DNA of 64,000 nucleotides. Source: Nitrososphaerota archaeon (GTDB lineage: Archaea > Thermoproteota > Nitrososphaeria > Nitrososphaerales > UBA183). This document shows positions 49,847-57,792 of the stretch, in pieces. Each line of letters starts with the position of its first letter. The stretch's first letter is position 1. Both the position numbers and the translations under genes were made by a program. The notes below the pieces were generated by a model. It did not search any database. It had not been told where the DNA came from and was given only the letters and a program-made list of their open reading frames with translations. Where the stretch lies: contig DAHXUN010000003.1 in assembly GCA_027386095.1 (NCBI GenBank), forward strand, positions 62,001 to 126,000, written 5' to 3'.

Positions 49847-50793
49847 AGGATCCTCGCCTCTCCACCGACCCCTGAAAGGTACGCCCTGTAACCGAGTTTC
49901 TCCATGGCATTCAGAACCTTGTCTTGGTCCTTCTCGTCTGTGTTGATGAAGACCGACGGCCCGGTCTGCATGGAGTAGTACGCCTTTATCCCGTCCCCAC
50001 GCATGTCTCTCACCCTCCGGATTATTCTGATGGAGTCCTCTGTCATTATGACCAGGCCGCTGTCCCCGGTCATGGTCAGGCTGTGGAGTTCGAGGGTGTC
50101 CCTTTCTGCCAGCCTGCCGATGGCGTCGAGGTCGTTCCCCCGGATGGCCTTCTCCATCTCGTCGCACCGCCTCTGAGCTGACTCCACCCTCGCCTGGAAG
50201 AAGGGGGAGGTGAGCACCTCTCTGTGGGCGTCTTCTGTCCGTACCCTCGACGGAAGGGGGACGACCACCATGCGCAGGTCCATCACCTTGGCGTCGGCGA
50301 ACCTCTCGGCGTAGGTGCTTTCGTCATCCTTCCCCGCGTACAGCCTCGAAAAGCCGCCGACCAGAGACCGTGAGGCAGACGCTGCGAACAGCCGAGCCTT
50401 CCTGGAGAGTCGGGGTAGGTCGGGGGTGGTCCCGGTCAGGAGCCTATGGGCGAGGAGGGTCAGCGCCGCGCCAGCCGATGATGAGTAACCTATCCCCTTC
50501 GCCTTCCCTGTTGGGACGTTCCGGCTGTCTATCCTGAAGTCGACGACCCTCTTCGAGGGGTCCATACTGGATACGACCCCCTGGAGCCGGACGTTGGCAG
50601 AGTCGTTCTGCCTTCCTTCTATGAAGACGCCCCCCCTCTCTGTGTCTGTGATAGACGCCTCCGTCTTCATGCAGGTCGTGTTGACTGAGATGCTGTCGTG
50701 GTAGGGGAGCCTCAGCTTCCAGTCCTTGAGGCCGTGATACTTCACCAGCGCCTGCATGGTGTACGCCTCTGCCCTGAACCTCGCCAACGTCAC
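49843..50793 (-). CDS. Mevalonate-pathway decarboxylase homologue (GHMP fold)
   Basis: A 316-residue GHMP-superfamily protein nearest to (di)phosphomevalonate decarboxylases. Motifs are MQALVKYHGLKDWKLRLPYH (KYHG as in the archaeal monophosphate enzymes, not KYWGK), IGYSSSAGAALTLLAH and ASASRSLVGGFSRLY. In the last motif the sequence is YYSMQTGPSVFINT where decarboxylases have DAGP or DTGA, so the catalytic Asp appears replaced by Gln. It may act as a different kinase or decarboxylase, or use another base. GTG start; overlaps the DUF371 gene. Confidence 0.85.
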   Translation of the reverse strand: MTLARFRAEAYTMQALVKYHGLKDWKLRLPYHDSISVNTTCMKTEASITDTERGGVFIEGRQNDSANVRLQGVVSSMDPSKRVVDFRIDSRNVPTGKAKGIGYSSSAGAALTLLAHRLLTGTTPDLPRLSRKARLFAASASRSLVGGFSRLYAGKDDESTYAERFADAKVMDLRMVVVPLPSRVRTEDAHREVLTSPFFQARVESAQRRCDEMEKAIRGNDLDAIGRLAERDTLELHSLTMTGDSGLVIMTEDSIRIIRRVRDMRGDGIKAYYSMQTGPSVFINTDEKDQDKVLNAMEKLGYRAYLSGVGGEARIL

Positions 50794-51254
50794 TCCACCT
50801 CTATCTCGAGCGTCCCCGTGGTCGCAGGACTCCTCAGCAGCCTGACCATGTCCCTGGGGATGTCCTTCGCGGCCGCGCTCGCCCCCACCGCCAGCGTCCT
50901 GTCGCTGACGAACCCGCTCTTCCTGATCACGATGTCATGCGGATGGGACAGCTCGAGCCTGGAGTCCCCCTGAGCCGCGGCCTGGAAGGTGCGTCCCCCG
51001 ACTCTAATCCTGATGGTGACCTTGGCCCCTGACCTCTGCAACCCTTCCCTCACAGCATGGCTGATCCCGGAGCACCCTTTGTCAGCCCCGACGCCTATTA
51101 TGCAGTCGCCCTTCTCCGTCAGATGCCCCTCGGTGGTGACCTCCATGGTGGTAGCATGGGTGGACCTCACCATCGGGTGACCTCGGAAGCTCACTTCGTC
51201 CCTGACTGGTCCGCCTTCCCTCGCCGATGAAACCTCTCTGGGGGTGGCTAACAT
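50790..51254 (-). CDS. DUF371 family protein
   Basis: A 154-residue DUF371 protein. The family signature is FRGHPMVRSTHATTMEVTTE, then HLTEKGDCIIGVGADKGCSG, with HPHDIVIRKSGF later. The ATG at 51254 gives a 25-residue extension before the conserved part, but a CTTTATAG box (51280-51287) is centred 29-30 bases upstream, supporting it. DUF371 is almost restricted to archaea and has no assigned function. It leads an operon with the mevalonate decarboxylase homologue and a 70-residue gene. Confidence 0.87.
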   Translation of the reverse strand: MLATPREVSSAREGGPVRDEVSFRGHPMVRSTHATTMEVTTEGHLTEKGDCIIGVGADKGCSGISHAVREGLQRSGAKVTIRIRVGGRTFQAAAQGDSRLELSHPHDIVIRKSGFVSDRTLAVGASAAAKDIPRDMVRLLRSPATTGTLEIEVE

Positions 51255-51316
51255 CGTAGCTCCAGCCCACTGACAACGTCTTTATAGTTTCGAGGCTCCG
51301 CCGTCCCCAAGTTCCC

Positions 51317-51568
51317 TTGACCACGGAGTATGAGCAGTTGCTCTCAAGGATGCTGGAAGAGAAGAGGGCCAAGCTGGCCGAGCTGACTGGGAAGAAGGGG
51401 ACCGACAAGGACTCGGCATCAGTGGCGTCGGACATCAAGTTTCTGGAGGTAGAGCTCCAGCGATATCAGCAGGGGATGGCGCTGTTCAGGACGAAGAACC
51501 CCCCCCGGGTAGGCCGCTGGGGGTCGCCCGAGGCGGAGGAACGCAGAGAAGAAGCGCAGCGGGCTTGA
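51317..51568 (+). CDS. Small coiled-coil protein
   Basis: An 83-residue protein from a TTG. TEYEQLLSRMLEEKRAKLAE and SVASDIKFLEVELQRYQQGM are helical and heptad-like; the tail RREEAQRA is charged. No known family. It shares a divergent promoter region with the DUF371 gene (TATA-like element at 51280-51287, 33 bases before this start). Its stop overlaps the start of the ornithine-cyclodeaminase-like gene by four bases. Confidence 0.68.
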   Translation: MTTEYEQLLSRMLEEKRAKLAELTGKKGTDKDSASVASDIKFLEVELQRYQQGMALFRTKNPPRVGRWGSPEAEERREEAQRA

Positions 51569-52506
51569 CGCTAATCCTGTCGGAGGCTGACGTCGAGGGC
51601 CTCCTCAACATGGACGAGGTGGTGGGTGTCGTGGAAGAGGCCTTCCGGAGGAAGGGGCAGGGCGAAGCGGAGAACTTCATGCGGACTAGGACCAGGGGGG
51701 CATCGTCCACGCTGAGCGTGATGCACGCCAGCATGCCATATCTCGGGCGCGCCGGGTTGAAAGCCTACCTCTCCTCTAAGGCCGGCACGAATTTCGTGGT
51801 CATCCTCTTCGACGCAGCTGACTCCAAGCCGCTCGCAGTGATGGGGGCGGACATGCTCGGCAGGTTCAGGACTGGGGCCGCTTCTGCCGTGGCTACGAAA
51901 CATCTGTACAGAAACGCCTCTGGGTCGGTCGCAATCTTAGGCTCAGGGAAGCAGGCGCTGACCCAGATTCTCGCCCTCCGATCCATCATGTCGGTGGAGG
52001 AGGTGCGGATTTGGAGCCCCAACGAAAGGAGCCGAGGCGCCTTCGCCAGGGCGCTGGAAGAGAAAGGCTTCGCCGCAAAGGCGTTCGGCTCTCCTGAGCA
52101 GGCCGTCAGGGGTGCCCAGATTGCCACCACCATCACTTCGTCCACCTTGCCCTTCCTAGACGGTGGCATGCTCAGGGGCGTATCTCACGCAAACATCTGC
52201 GGCTCCAACGTCCCGACGCACGCCGAAATCTCGACCGACGCGGTCGCGTCATTCCAGACGGTGGCAGTCGACGACCTTGCCCAGGCTAAGTTCGAGTACG
52301 GGGAGCTGATAAGAGCGGCAGAAGCGGGGCAATTCTCATGGGACTCGGCTGTGGAGCTGGGCGAGGTGGTCGCAGGGAGGCGGCGGCCCGAGGGACGTAC
52401 CCTGTTCAAGTCAGGGGGGGCGGCCATCGAAGACGTCGCCGTGGCCAACGCGCTGTACGAATCGGCGAGGGCTGGCGGGCCCTTCCTTGACGTGAAGCTA
52501 GTCTGA
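51565..52506 (+). CDS. Ornithine cyclodeaminase/mu-crystallin family enzyme
   Basis: A 313-residue NAD(P)-binding protein of the OCD/mu-crystallin group. It has LKAYLSSKAGTNFVVILFDA, MGADMLGRFRTGAASAVATK, and the Rossmann motif VAILGSGKQALTQILALRS. Family members include ornithine cyclodeaminase, archaeal alanine dehydrogenase and ketimine reductases; alanine dehydrogenase is as likely as OCD here. The TTG start overlaps the previous stop. Convergent with the thermosome gene. Confidence 0.87.
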   Translation: MTLILSEADVEGLLNMDEVVGVVEEAFRRKGQGEAENFMRTRTRGASSTLSVMHASMPYLGRAGLKAYLSSKAGTNFVVILFDAADSKPLAVMGADMLGRFRTGAASAVATKHLYRNASGSVAILGSGKQALTQILALRSIMSVEEVRIWSPNERSRGAFARALEEKGFAAKAFGSPEQAVRGAQIATTITSSTLPFLDGGMLRGVSHANICGSNVPTHAEISTDAVASFQTVAVDDLAQAKFEYGELIRAAEAGQFSWDSAVELGEVVAGRRRPEGRTLFKSGGAAIEDVAVANALYESARAGGPFLDVKLV

Positions 52507-52515
52507 GCCTCTACC

Positions 52516-54150
52516 CTACATGGGCGGCATGCCGCCCATCCCTCCGCCTCCTGGCGGGGTAGGGGGGGCCTTCATCTTGCTCGCCGCTATCACGTCGTCG
52601 ATCCTGAGGATCATCGACGCCGCCTCGGTCGCCGCGCGGAGTATCTGGAGCTTCACCGCGAGGGGCTCCCACACCGACTTCGAGTACATGTCGGTAACCT
52701 TCCCGTTGAGAGCGTCGACTCCATACCACTTCCCCTCTTTGCCGTGCTTCGCCCTCAGGTCGACCTGCGTGTCGATCGGGTCCATCCCCGCGTTCTCTGC
52801 GAGCGTCAATGGGATGCTCTCCATGGCGTCGGCGAACTTCAGGGCAGCGAGCTGCTCCCTCCCAGAGAGCTTCTGCGCCCAGTTGCGCAGCTGTATCGAG
52901 ACCTCCTCTTCGGGAGCACCGCCGCCGGCTACGACCGCAGGAAGCTCGACGACGTCTTTCGTCACCATCAGCGCGTCGTGGAGCGCCCTCTCGGCTTCGT
53001 CCACCACCCGTTGGGTCCCTCCCCTCACGAGGATGCTCACAGCCTTCGGGTTCTTAGCTCCCTCTAGGAACACCCACTTGTCTTCTTCGAGCTTCCTCTC
53101 TTCCACCAGCTTCGCATACCCGAGGTCCTTCGAGCTGAGGTCGTCGAGGTTGGTGACGATCCTGGCGCCGGTCGCCTTCGCCAGCTTGGTCATATCGCTC
53201 TCCTTAACGCGCCTCACTGTCAGGATCCCTGCCTTCGCGAGGAAGTGCTGCGCGAGGTCGTCAATCCCCTTCTGGCAGATCAGAACGGTCGCCCCGGCCG
53301 CCCGGACCTTCTCCACCATCCCCTTCAGGATGCTCGTCTCCTCGTCCATGAACTGCTGCATCTGCTGAGGGTCGTTGATCCTTATCTCAGCTGAGAACTC
53401 AGTCTTCTCAATCTCCAGGGCCGAGTTGACTAGAGCGATTTTCGCCTCGGCTACACGCTTGGGCATCCCCGAATGGACGACTTCCTTGTCCAGCACCAGC
53501 CCCTTGATCATCTGAGTGTCTGTGAGGGCTCCGCCAGGCTTCTTCTCGACCTTGACGTTGTCTATGTCCACCTTGAACCCGTCCCCCCGCTTCTCCGCTA
53601 CCTGAAGCACCGCGTCGACCACTATCCCGGCCAGGTGTGGAGAGTCTTCGTTCACCAGCTTCGTCATCATGCTGGTGTTCGCTATCTTCAGCAGGTCTGC
53701 CCTGCTCTCGGGGTTGACCTTCTCCGCTATCGCCTCGAGGATTTCCTGGGCCTTCTCTGCGGCTCGGCTGTACCCGTCCACCACCACCACGGGGTGGACG
53801 TCCTTGTTGATCAGCTCCTCTGCCTTCTCGAGCAGCGCCCCTGCCACCACCACCGCTGACGTCGTCCCGTCCCCGACTTCGTTGTCCGTGGCCTTGCTTA
53901 TCTCAACCATCATCTTCGCCGCCGGATGCTGGACGTCGAGCTCTTTCAGCATCGTCGCGCCGTCGTTGGTTATGGTGACGTCTCCCATGGAGTCGACGAG
54001 CATCTTGTCCATACCCCGCGGCCCCAGTGAAGTCCTGACAACTTCGGCGATGAGCTTCGCTGCGGCGACGTTGTTCCTCTGAGCCTCCCTCCCTCTAGAC
54101 TCACCGGAACCCTCCTTCAGAATTATGACAGGCTGTCCAGTCGCTGACAT
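52516..54150 (-). CDS. thsA: Thermosome (group II chaperonin) subunit
   Basis: A 544-residue CCT/TCP-1-type chaperonin. Motifs are VRTSLGPRGMDKMLVDSMGD, ITNDGATMLKELDVQHPAAK, NEVGDGTTSAVVVAGALLEK (catalytic Asp region), and VVAGGGAPEEEVSIQLRNWA. The C-terminus ends PPTPPGGGGMGGMPPM, the usual flexible GGM tail. It folds proteins in a double ring in the cytosol. A CTTATAAA box (54174-54181) is centred 27-28 bases before the ATG. Other thermosome paralogues are not in the window. Confidence 0.97.
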   Translation of the reverse strand: MSATGQPVIILKEGSGESRGREAQRNNVAAAKLIAEVVRTSLGPRGMDKMLVDSMGDVTITNDGATMLKELDVQHPAAKMMVEISKATDNEVGDGTTSAVVVAGALLEKAEELINKDVHPVVVVDGYSRAAEKAQEILEAIAEKVNPESRADLLKIANTSMMTKLVNEDSPHLAGIVVDAVLQVAEKRGDGFKVDIDNVKVEKKPGGALTDTQMIKGLVLDKEVVHSGMPKRVAEAKIALVNSALEIEKTEFSAEIRINDPQQMQQFMDEETSILKGMVEKVRAAGATVLICQKGIDDLAQHFLAKAGILTVRRVKESDMTKLAKATGARIVTNLDDLSSKDLGYAKLVEERKLEEDKWVFLEGAKNPKAVSILVRGGTQRVVDEAERALHDALMVTKDVVELPAVVAGGGAPEEEVSIQLRNWAQKLSGREQLAALKFADAMESIPLTLAENAGMDPIDTQVDLRAKHGKEGKWYGVDALNGKVTDMYSKSVWEPLAVKLQILRAATEAASMILRIDDVIAASKMKAPPTPPGGGGMGGMPPM

Positions 54151-54263
54151 AAAGTCCGGTATACAACCGACGGTTTATAAGAGTTGTTCCGGGTCGAGGA
54201 AGTGCATCCGTACGGAGAGAGGGAATTCTTAAGTGCGGCCAGTTAAGGACGCCGCCGAACGTT

Positions 54264-54959
54264 TTGTCCACCGCACCGGCCCTTTCGAAGAAGCTCGCGG
54301 CTGAGGCCGTGGGGACCTTCGTCTTCGTCCTCGTCGGCGCTGGGTCTGCCGTCGGCACCGCAAGCCTGGTCGGTCCTAACTCGGCCGCTGCGATACTCGT
54401 CGCTGCCCTCGCGAACGGGCTCGGGCTCGGGGTGGCGATTTCGGCCACAATGGCCGTCTCCGGCGGGGCCCTGAACCCGGCGGTCACCCTGGGTCTTTGG
54501 GCGGGGAGGAAGCTGAAGTCCAGAGACGTAGTGCCGTACATACTCGCGGAACTGGTTGGGGCGACAGCCGCCGGACTGGCGCTGGAGGCCTCTTTCCCAT
54601 CGGCCCTCGGGGACAGCGTGAAGTGGGGTTCGCCGACCCTCAGCAGCGCCCTGACAGCCGCCCAAGGGATGGCAGTCGAAGGGCTCCTGACGTTCGTGCT
54701 CGTCTTCGCCGTCTACGGGACGGCGGTCGACCCCAGGGCCCCACGGATAGGCGGACTGGGCGTAGGACTTGCAGTGGTGGCTGACGTCCTGGTGGCTGGG
54801 AACCTCACCGGCGCGGCAATGAATCCTGCGAGGGCGTTTGGCCCTATGATCGCGTCCGGGTTCTACCCCGGCTATTGGTACATCTATCTCGTCGGCCCTG
54901 TGCTTGGTGGGATCGCCGCCGGGCTGGTCTACAGGTACCTGATAGAGAGCAGAGCCTGA
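54264..54959 (+). CDS. aqp: Aquaporin/glycerol facilitator (MIP family)
   Basis: A 231-residue MIP channel with six membrane segments and two half helices. The first NPA box is in VSGGALNPAVTLGLWAGRK and the second in LTGAAMNPARAFGPMI, where the Arg of the selectivity filter follows. The N-terminus is AEAVGTFVFVLVGAGSAVG. It transports water, glycerol or small neutral solutes. TTG start about 34 bases after TTCTTAAG (54227-54234). The substrate depends on the filter residues and is not assigned. Confidence 0.95.
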   Translation: MSTAPALSKKLAAEAVGTFVFVLVGAGSAVGTASLVGPNSAAAILVAALANGLGLGVAISATMAVSGGALNPAVTLGLWAGRKLKSRDVVPYILAELVGATAAGLALEASFPSALGDSVKWGSPTLSSALTAAQGMAVEGLLTFVLVFAVYGTAVDPRAPRIGGLGVGLAVVADVLVAGNLTGAAMNPARAFGPMIASGFYPGYWYIYLVGPVLGGIAAGLVYRYLIESRA

Positions 54960-55000
54960 AAAGGGTCGCTAACAGATAAATCAGGAGAATAGTGAGGAGT

Positions 55001-55477
55001 TTGAAGTCCACGATGGGAAGACTCAGCAGGGAGCAGGCAAAGGAAGTCCTCGTCGGCCTTGACTCCGCGCTAGGGGGTTCCAATGGGAGGGCCGCGAGGG
55101 ACGCCGTCGCAAAGTTCCTGAACGCCTCTGTCTCCACCTACTCGTGGGCAGGGATCTATGCCGTCGAAGGGAACGACCTTGTCCTAGAGGCCTGGGCTGG
55201 GCCTTCACCAACGGAACACACCCGCATCCCGATAGGGAAGGGCGTGTGCGGCTTCGCAGCCAAGGCGGGGAGGACAGAGATAGTCTCTGACGTAGGGAAG
55301 GACCCGAGGTATATCCAATGCTTTCTTTCGACGAAGGCGGAAATCGTGGTGCCGATCTTGCACGATGGACGGGTCGTGGGGGAGATCGACGTAGACAGCG
55401 ACCAACTGGACGCGTTCTCGTCCGTCGACAAGGAGTTCCTTGAAGCTGTGGCAAAGAAGGTCAGTGCCGTCTGGTAG
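55001..55477 (+). CDS. GAF-domain protein, free-Met-sulfoxide-reductase-like
   Basis: A single GAF domain of about 158 residues. SWAGIYAVEGNDLVLEAWAG, IGKGVCGFAAKAGRTEIVSD, KDPRYIQCFLSTKAEIVVPI and GRVVGEIDVDSDQLDAFSSV match free methionine-(R)-sulfoxide reductase. Two of the three conserved Cys are present; the first (in the ACTRIP-like position) is replaced by HTRIP. It may be an enzyme with altered chemistry or a redox/ligand sensor. GTG 54992, TTG 55001 and ATG 55013 are all possible starts; a TATA-like AGATAAAT lies at 54974-54981. Directly upstream of suf. Confidence 0.8.
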   Translation: MKSTMGRLSREQAKEVLVGLDSALGGSNGRAARDAVAKFLNASVSTYSWAGIYAVEGNDLVLEAWAGPSPTEHTRIPIGKGVCGFAAKAGRTEIVSDVGKDPRYIQCFLSTKAEIVVPILHDGRVVGEIDVDSDQLDAFSSVDKEFLEAVAKKVSAVW

Positions 55478-55487
55478 CCAGAATTCA

Positions 55488-55501
55488 ATAACATACGTTA
55501 T
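55488..55501. promoter_or_regulatory. Palindromic operator candidate upstream of sufC
   Basis: ATAACATACGTTAT, with arms ATAAC and GTTAT and a four-base core. It lies four bases upstream of the sufC TATA box, where a bound protein would contact TFB/BRE or act as an upstream activator. The reverse-complement sequence, core included, is found once more, before sufB. Confidence 0.65.
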
Positions 55502-55504
55502 AAT

Positions 55505-55514
55505 CTTTAAATAC
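55505..55514 (+). promoter_or_regulatory. TATA box of sufC
   Basis: CTTTAAATAC, centred 30 bases before the sufC ATG at 55540. It follows the palindrome at 55488-55501 directly. Confidence 0.65.
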
Positions 55515-55539
55515 GAACCGGGGTTCAGCGATTCGGGTT

Positions 55540-56325
55540 ATGAAGTTAGAGATAAAGGAGCTCCATGCTTCAGTCGAAGGCAAGGAGATACTCAAGGGAG
55601 TCAACCTCTCCGTCGGCCAGGGGGAGACCCACGCGCTGATGGGCCCCAACGGCTCCGGTAAGAGCACCCTCGCCTACACCGTCATGGGGCACCCCAAGTA
55701 CCAGGTGACTTCGGGTGAGATATTGATACACGGGGAGAGTGTGGTGGGCCTCCCCCCAGACAAGAGGGTGAAGAAGGGTCTCTTCCTCGCGTTCCAATAC
55801 CCGGTGAGCGTCCAAGGAGTGAGCATGTTCTCCTTCCTTCGAGCCGCTTACAACAACTCCCGCCCGGCAGGCTCGGAGCCCCCCACCATATTCGAGTTCA
55901 AGGAAGTCGTAGCTGAGAAGTTGAAGCTCCTGAACATGGACGAATCCTTCTTGAACCGCTATCTGAATGAAGGCTTCTCTGGCGGGGAGAAGAAGAAGGC
56001 TGAAATCCTTCAGATGGCGCTCATGCAGCCGAAGTTCGCGGTTCTGGACGAGACCGATTCAGGACTGGACATCGACGCTCTCAGGGTCGTGGCCGAAGGG
56101 ATCAACAAGGTGTCCGGCCCCCAGATGGGCTCTCTCCTCATAACCCACTATCAGAGGATATTGAAGTACGTGAGACCCCAGTTCGTCCACGTGATGTTCG
56201 AAGGTCGGATAATCGAGTCCGGCGGCGAGGAGCTGTCGAGGCTCCTTGAGGAGAAGGGCTACACATGGATCAGGGGCTACAGGGAAGAGGAGCAGGCGCC
56301 CCCACAGGTCGGGCAAACCTTATAG
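55540..56325 (+). CDS. sufC: SufC, ATPase of the SufBCD Fe-S scaffold
   Basis: A 261-residue ABC ATPase. Walker A is LMGPNGSGKSTLAYTVMG, the signature is NEGFSGGEKKKAEILQMALM and Walker B is FAVLDETDSGLDIDALRVVA. In SufBC2D it powers Fe-S cluster assembly in the cytosol. The C-terminal part follows the usual LLITHYQRILKYVRPQFVHV. It is first of a suf operon and its end contains the probable TATA element of sufB. Confidence 0.97.
   Translation: MKLEIKELHASVEGKEILKGVNLSVGQGETHALMGPNGSGKSTLAYTVMGHPKYQVTSGEILIHGESVVGLPPDKRVKKGLFLAFQYPVSVQGVSMFSFLRAAYNNSRPAGSEPPTIFEFKEVVAEKLKLLNMDESFLNRYLNEGFSGGEKKKAEILQMALMQPKFAVLDETDSGLDIDALRVVAEGINKVSGPQMGSLLITHYQRILKYVRPQFVHVMFEGRIIESGGEELSRLLEEKGYTWIRGYREEEQAPPQVGQTL
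56318..56325 (+). promoter_or_regulatory. Putative internal TATA box for sufB
   Basis: CCTTATAG overlaps the last codons and stop of sufC, 40 bases before the sufB TTG. The transcript would start near 56347, at the edge of the palindrome. A single operon transcript from the sufC promoter is the alternative. Confidence 0.4.
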
Positions 56326-56332
56326 GGAGAAA

Positions 56333-56346
56333 ATAACGTATGTTAT
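56333..56346. promoter_or_regulatory. Palindromic operator candidate upstream of sufB
   Basis: ATAACGTATGTTAT, the exact reverse complement of the site before sufC. It lies in the 36-base gap between sufC and sufB, about 11-24 bases downstream of CCTTATAG (56318-56325) and just before the expected start of transcription, a position that would suit a repressor blocking RNA polymerase. Confidence 0.65.
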
Positions 56347-56361
56347 ACAGGGGTTCTTGAT

Positions 56362-57771
56362 TTGGCTTCTAAGACAGATGTAGTCACCGACGATTACAAG
56401 CAGAAGTACGGGTTCAGCGACCCCGTAGACGAATACGTGGTAAGGGGGACCAAGGGTCTGAGCGAGCGGGTAGTGCAGGAGATCGTCAGGCTGCACGACG
56501 AGCCCGCCTGGATGGAGCAGGTCAGGATGAAGGCCCTGAAGCACTTCCTAGAGCGGGAACCTCCTTCATGGGCCCCGGAGCTGAAGGAGATTGACTACCA
56601 GGACTTCTATTACTACGCGAACCCCACGAAGAAGGCCGCCCAATCCTGGGACCAGCTCCCTGAGTATATCAAGCGGACCTACGACAAGCTCGGGATCACC
56701 GACGCAGAGAAGAAGTTCCTCTCCGGGGTGGGCGCAATCTACGAAAGTGAGTCGGTCTACCACAGCATCCAGGGGGAGCTGGCGAAGCAGGGGGTCGTCT
56801 TCACGGACACTGTGACGGCCCTGAAGGAGTACCCGGACATCATGAGAAAGTACTTCGGGACCGTGGTCCCATACCAAGACAACTACATCGCAGCCCTCCA
56901 GACCGCCGTCTGGAGCGCAGGTTCTTTCGTCTACGTCCCCGAAGGGGTGAAGGTGAACATGCCGCTGCAGGCATACTTCAGGATAAACGAAAGGAACATG
57001 GGGCAGTTCGAGAGGACCCTCATAGTCGCGGAACCCCACAGCGAGATAGGGTACATCGAGGGTTGCTCAGCGCCCGTGTATTCGTCGCAGTCCCTGCACT
57101 CGGCCATCGTCGAGATAATCGCCAGGAAGGGCTCGCTGGTGAAATACACCACGCTGCAGAACTGGTCCAGGGACGTCCTCAACCTCGTCACGAAGAGGGC
57201 TCACGCTCACGAAGACGCCACGGTCTCTTGGGTGGACTTCAACGGGGGCGCCAAGCTCACCAGGAAGTACCCATCTGTCTACCTGCTCGGACCGAGGGCG
57301 AAGGCGGACATCATCTCGGTAGCCTACGCAGGCCCGGGCCAAGTCCAAGACACCGGCGCCAAGGCGATTCACCTGGCGAAAGACACCACGTCCAAGATAA
57401 TCTCCCGCTCGGTCTCCAAGGGGGGTGGCCACACCGCTTACAGGGGCCTCCTACACATAGCCAAGGGGGCCAAGAACGTGAAGTCGACGGTCCGCTGCGA
57501 CGCCCTCCTCTTGGACCCGATCAGCACCACCGCCACCTACCCATACATGGAGATACAGGAGGACGACGCCACGGTGACCCACGAGGCGAGCGTGGGCAAG
57601 GTGGGGGAAGAGCAGCTGTTCTATCTGATGGCACGGGGGATATCGGAGGGGGACGCACTGAGCATGGTCGTCAACGGGTTCATGGAGCCTTTCGCGAAGG
57701 AGCTCCCCATGACCTACGCGGTGGAGTTCAACCGCCTCATGTCGCTCGAAATGACGAACGCAGTCGGCTAG
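56362..57771 (+). CDS. sufB: SufB, Fe-S cluster assembly scaffold
   Basis: A 469-residue SufB. It begins VVTDDYKQKYGFSDPVDEYV and shows AVWSAGSFVYVPEGVKVNMP, GQFERTLIVAEPHSEIGYIE, GCSAPVYSSQSLHSAIVEII and the C-terminal VTHEASVGKVGEEQLFYLMA with the conserved His/Glu. SufB receives sulfur and builds the cluster together with SufC and SufD. The start is a TTG. It is followed 21 bases later by sufD. Confidence 0.97.
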   Translation: MASKTDVVTDDYKQKYGFSDPVDEYVVRGTKGLSERVVQEIVRLHDEPAWMEQVRMKALKHFLEREPPSWAPELKEIDYQDFYYYANPTKKAAQSWDQLPEYIKRTYDKLGITDAEKKFLSGVGAIYESESVYHSIQGELAKQGVVFTDTVTALKEYPDIMRKYFGTVVPYQDNYIAALQTAVWSAGSFVYVPEGVKVNMPLQAYFRINERNMGQFERTLIVAEPHSEIGYIEGCSAPVYSSQSLHSAIVEIIARKGSLVKYTTLQNWSRDVLNLVTKRAHAHEDATVSWVDFNGGAKLTRKYPSVYLLGPRAKADIISVAYAGPGQVQDTGAKAIHLAKDTTSKIISRSVSKGGGHTAYRGLLHIAKGAKNVKSTVRCDALLLDPISTTATYPYMEIQEDDATVTHEASVGKVGEEQLFYLMARGISEGDALSMVVNGFMEPFAKELPMTYAVEFNRLMSLEMTNAVG

Positions 57772-57792
57772 GGCCGGCCGGGGTCGCGTGGA

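Noticed and set aside
49847..50167. Extension of the 70-residue gene upstream through the decarboxylase homologue
   Set aside because: An ATGA overlap marks the start at 49846; the upstream part is in the shadow of the decarboxylase gene.
52520..53368. 282-codon open frame antisense to the thermosome gene
   Set aside because: Shadow of a clearly real gene.
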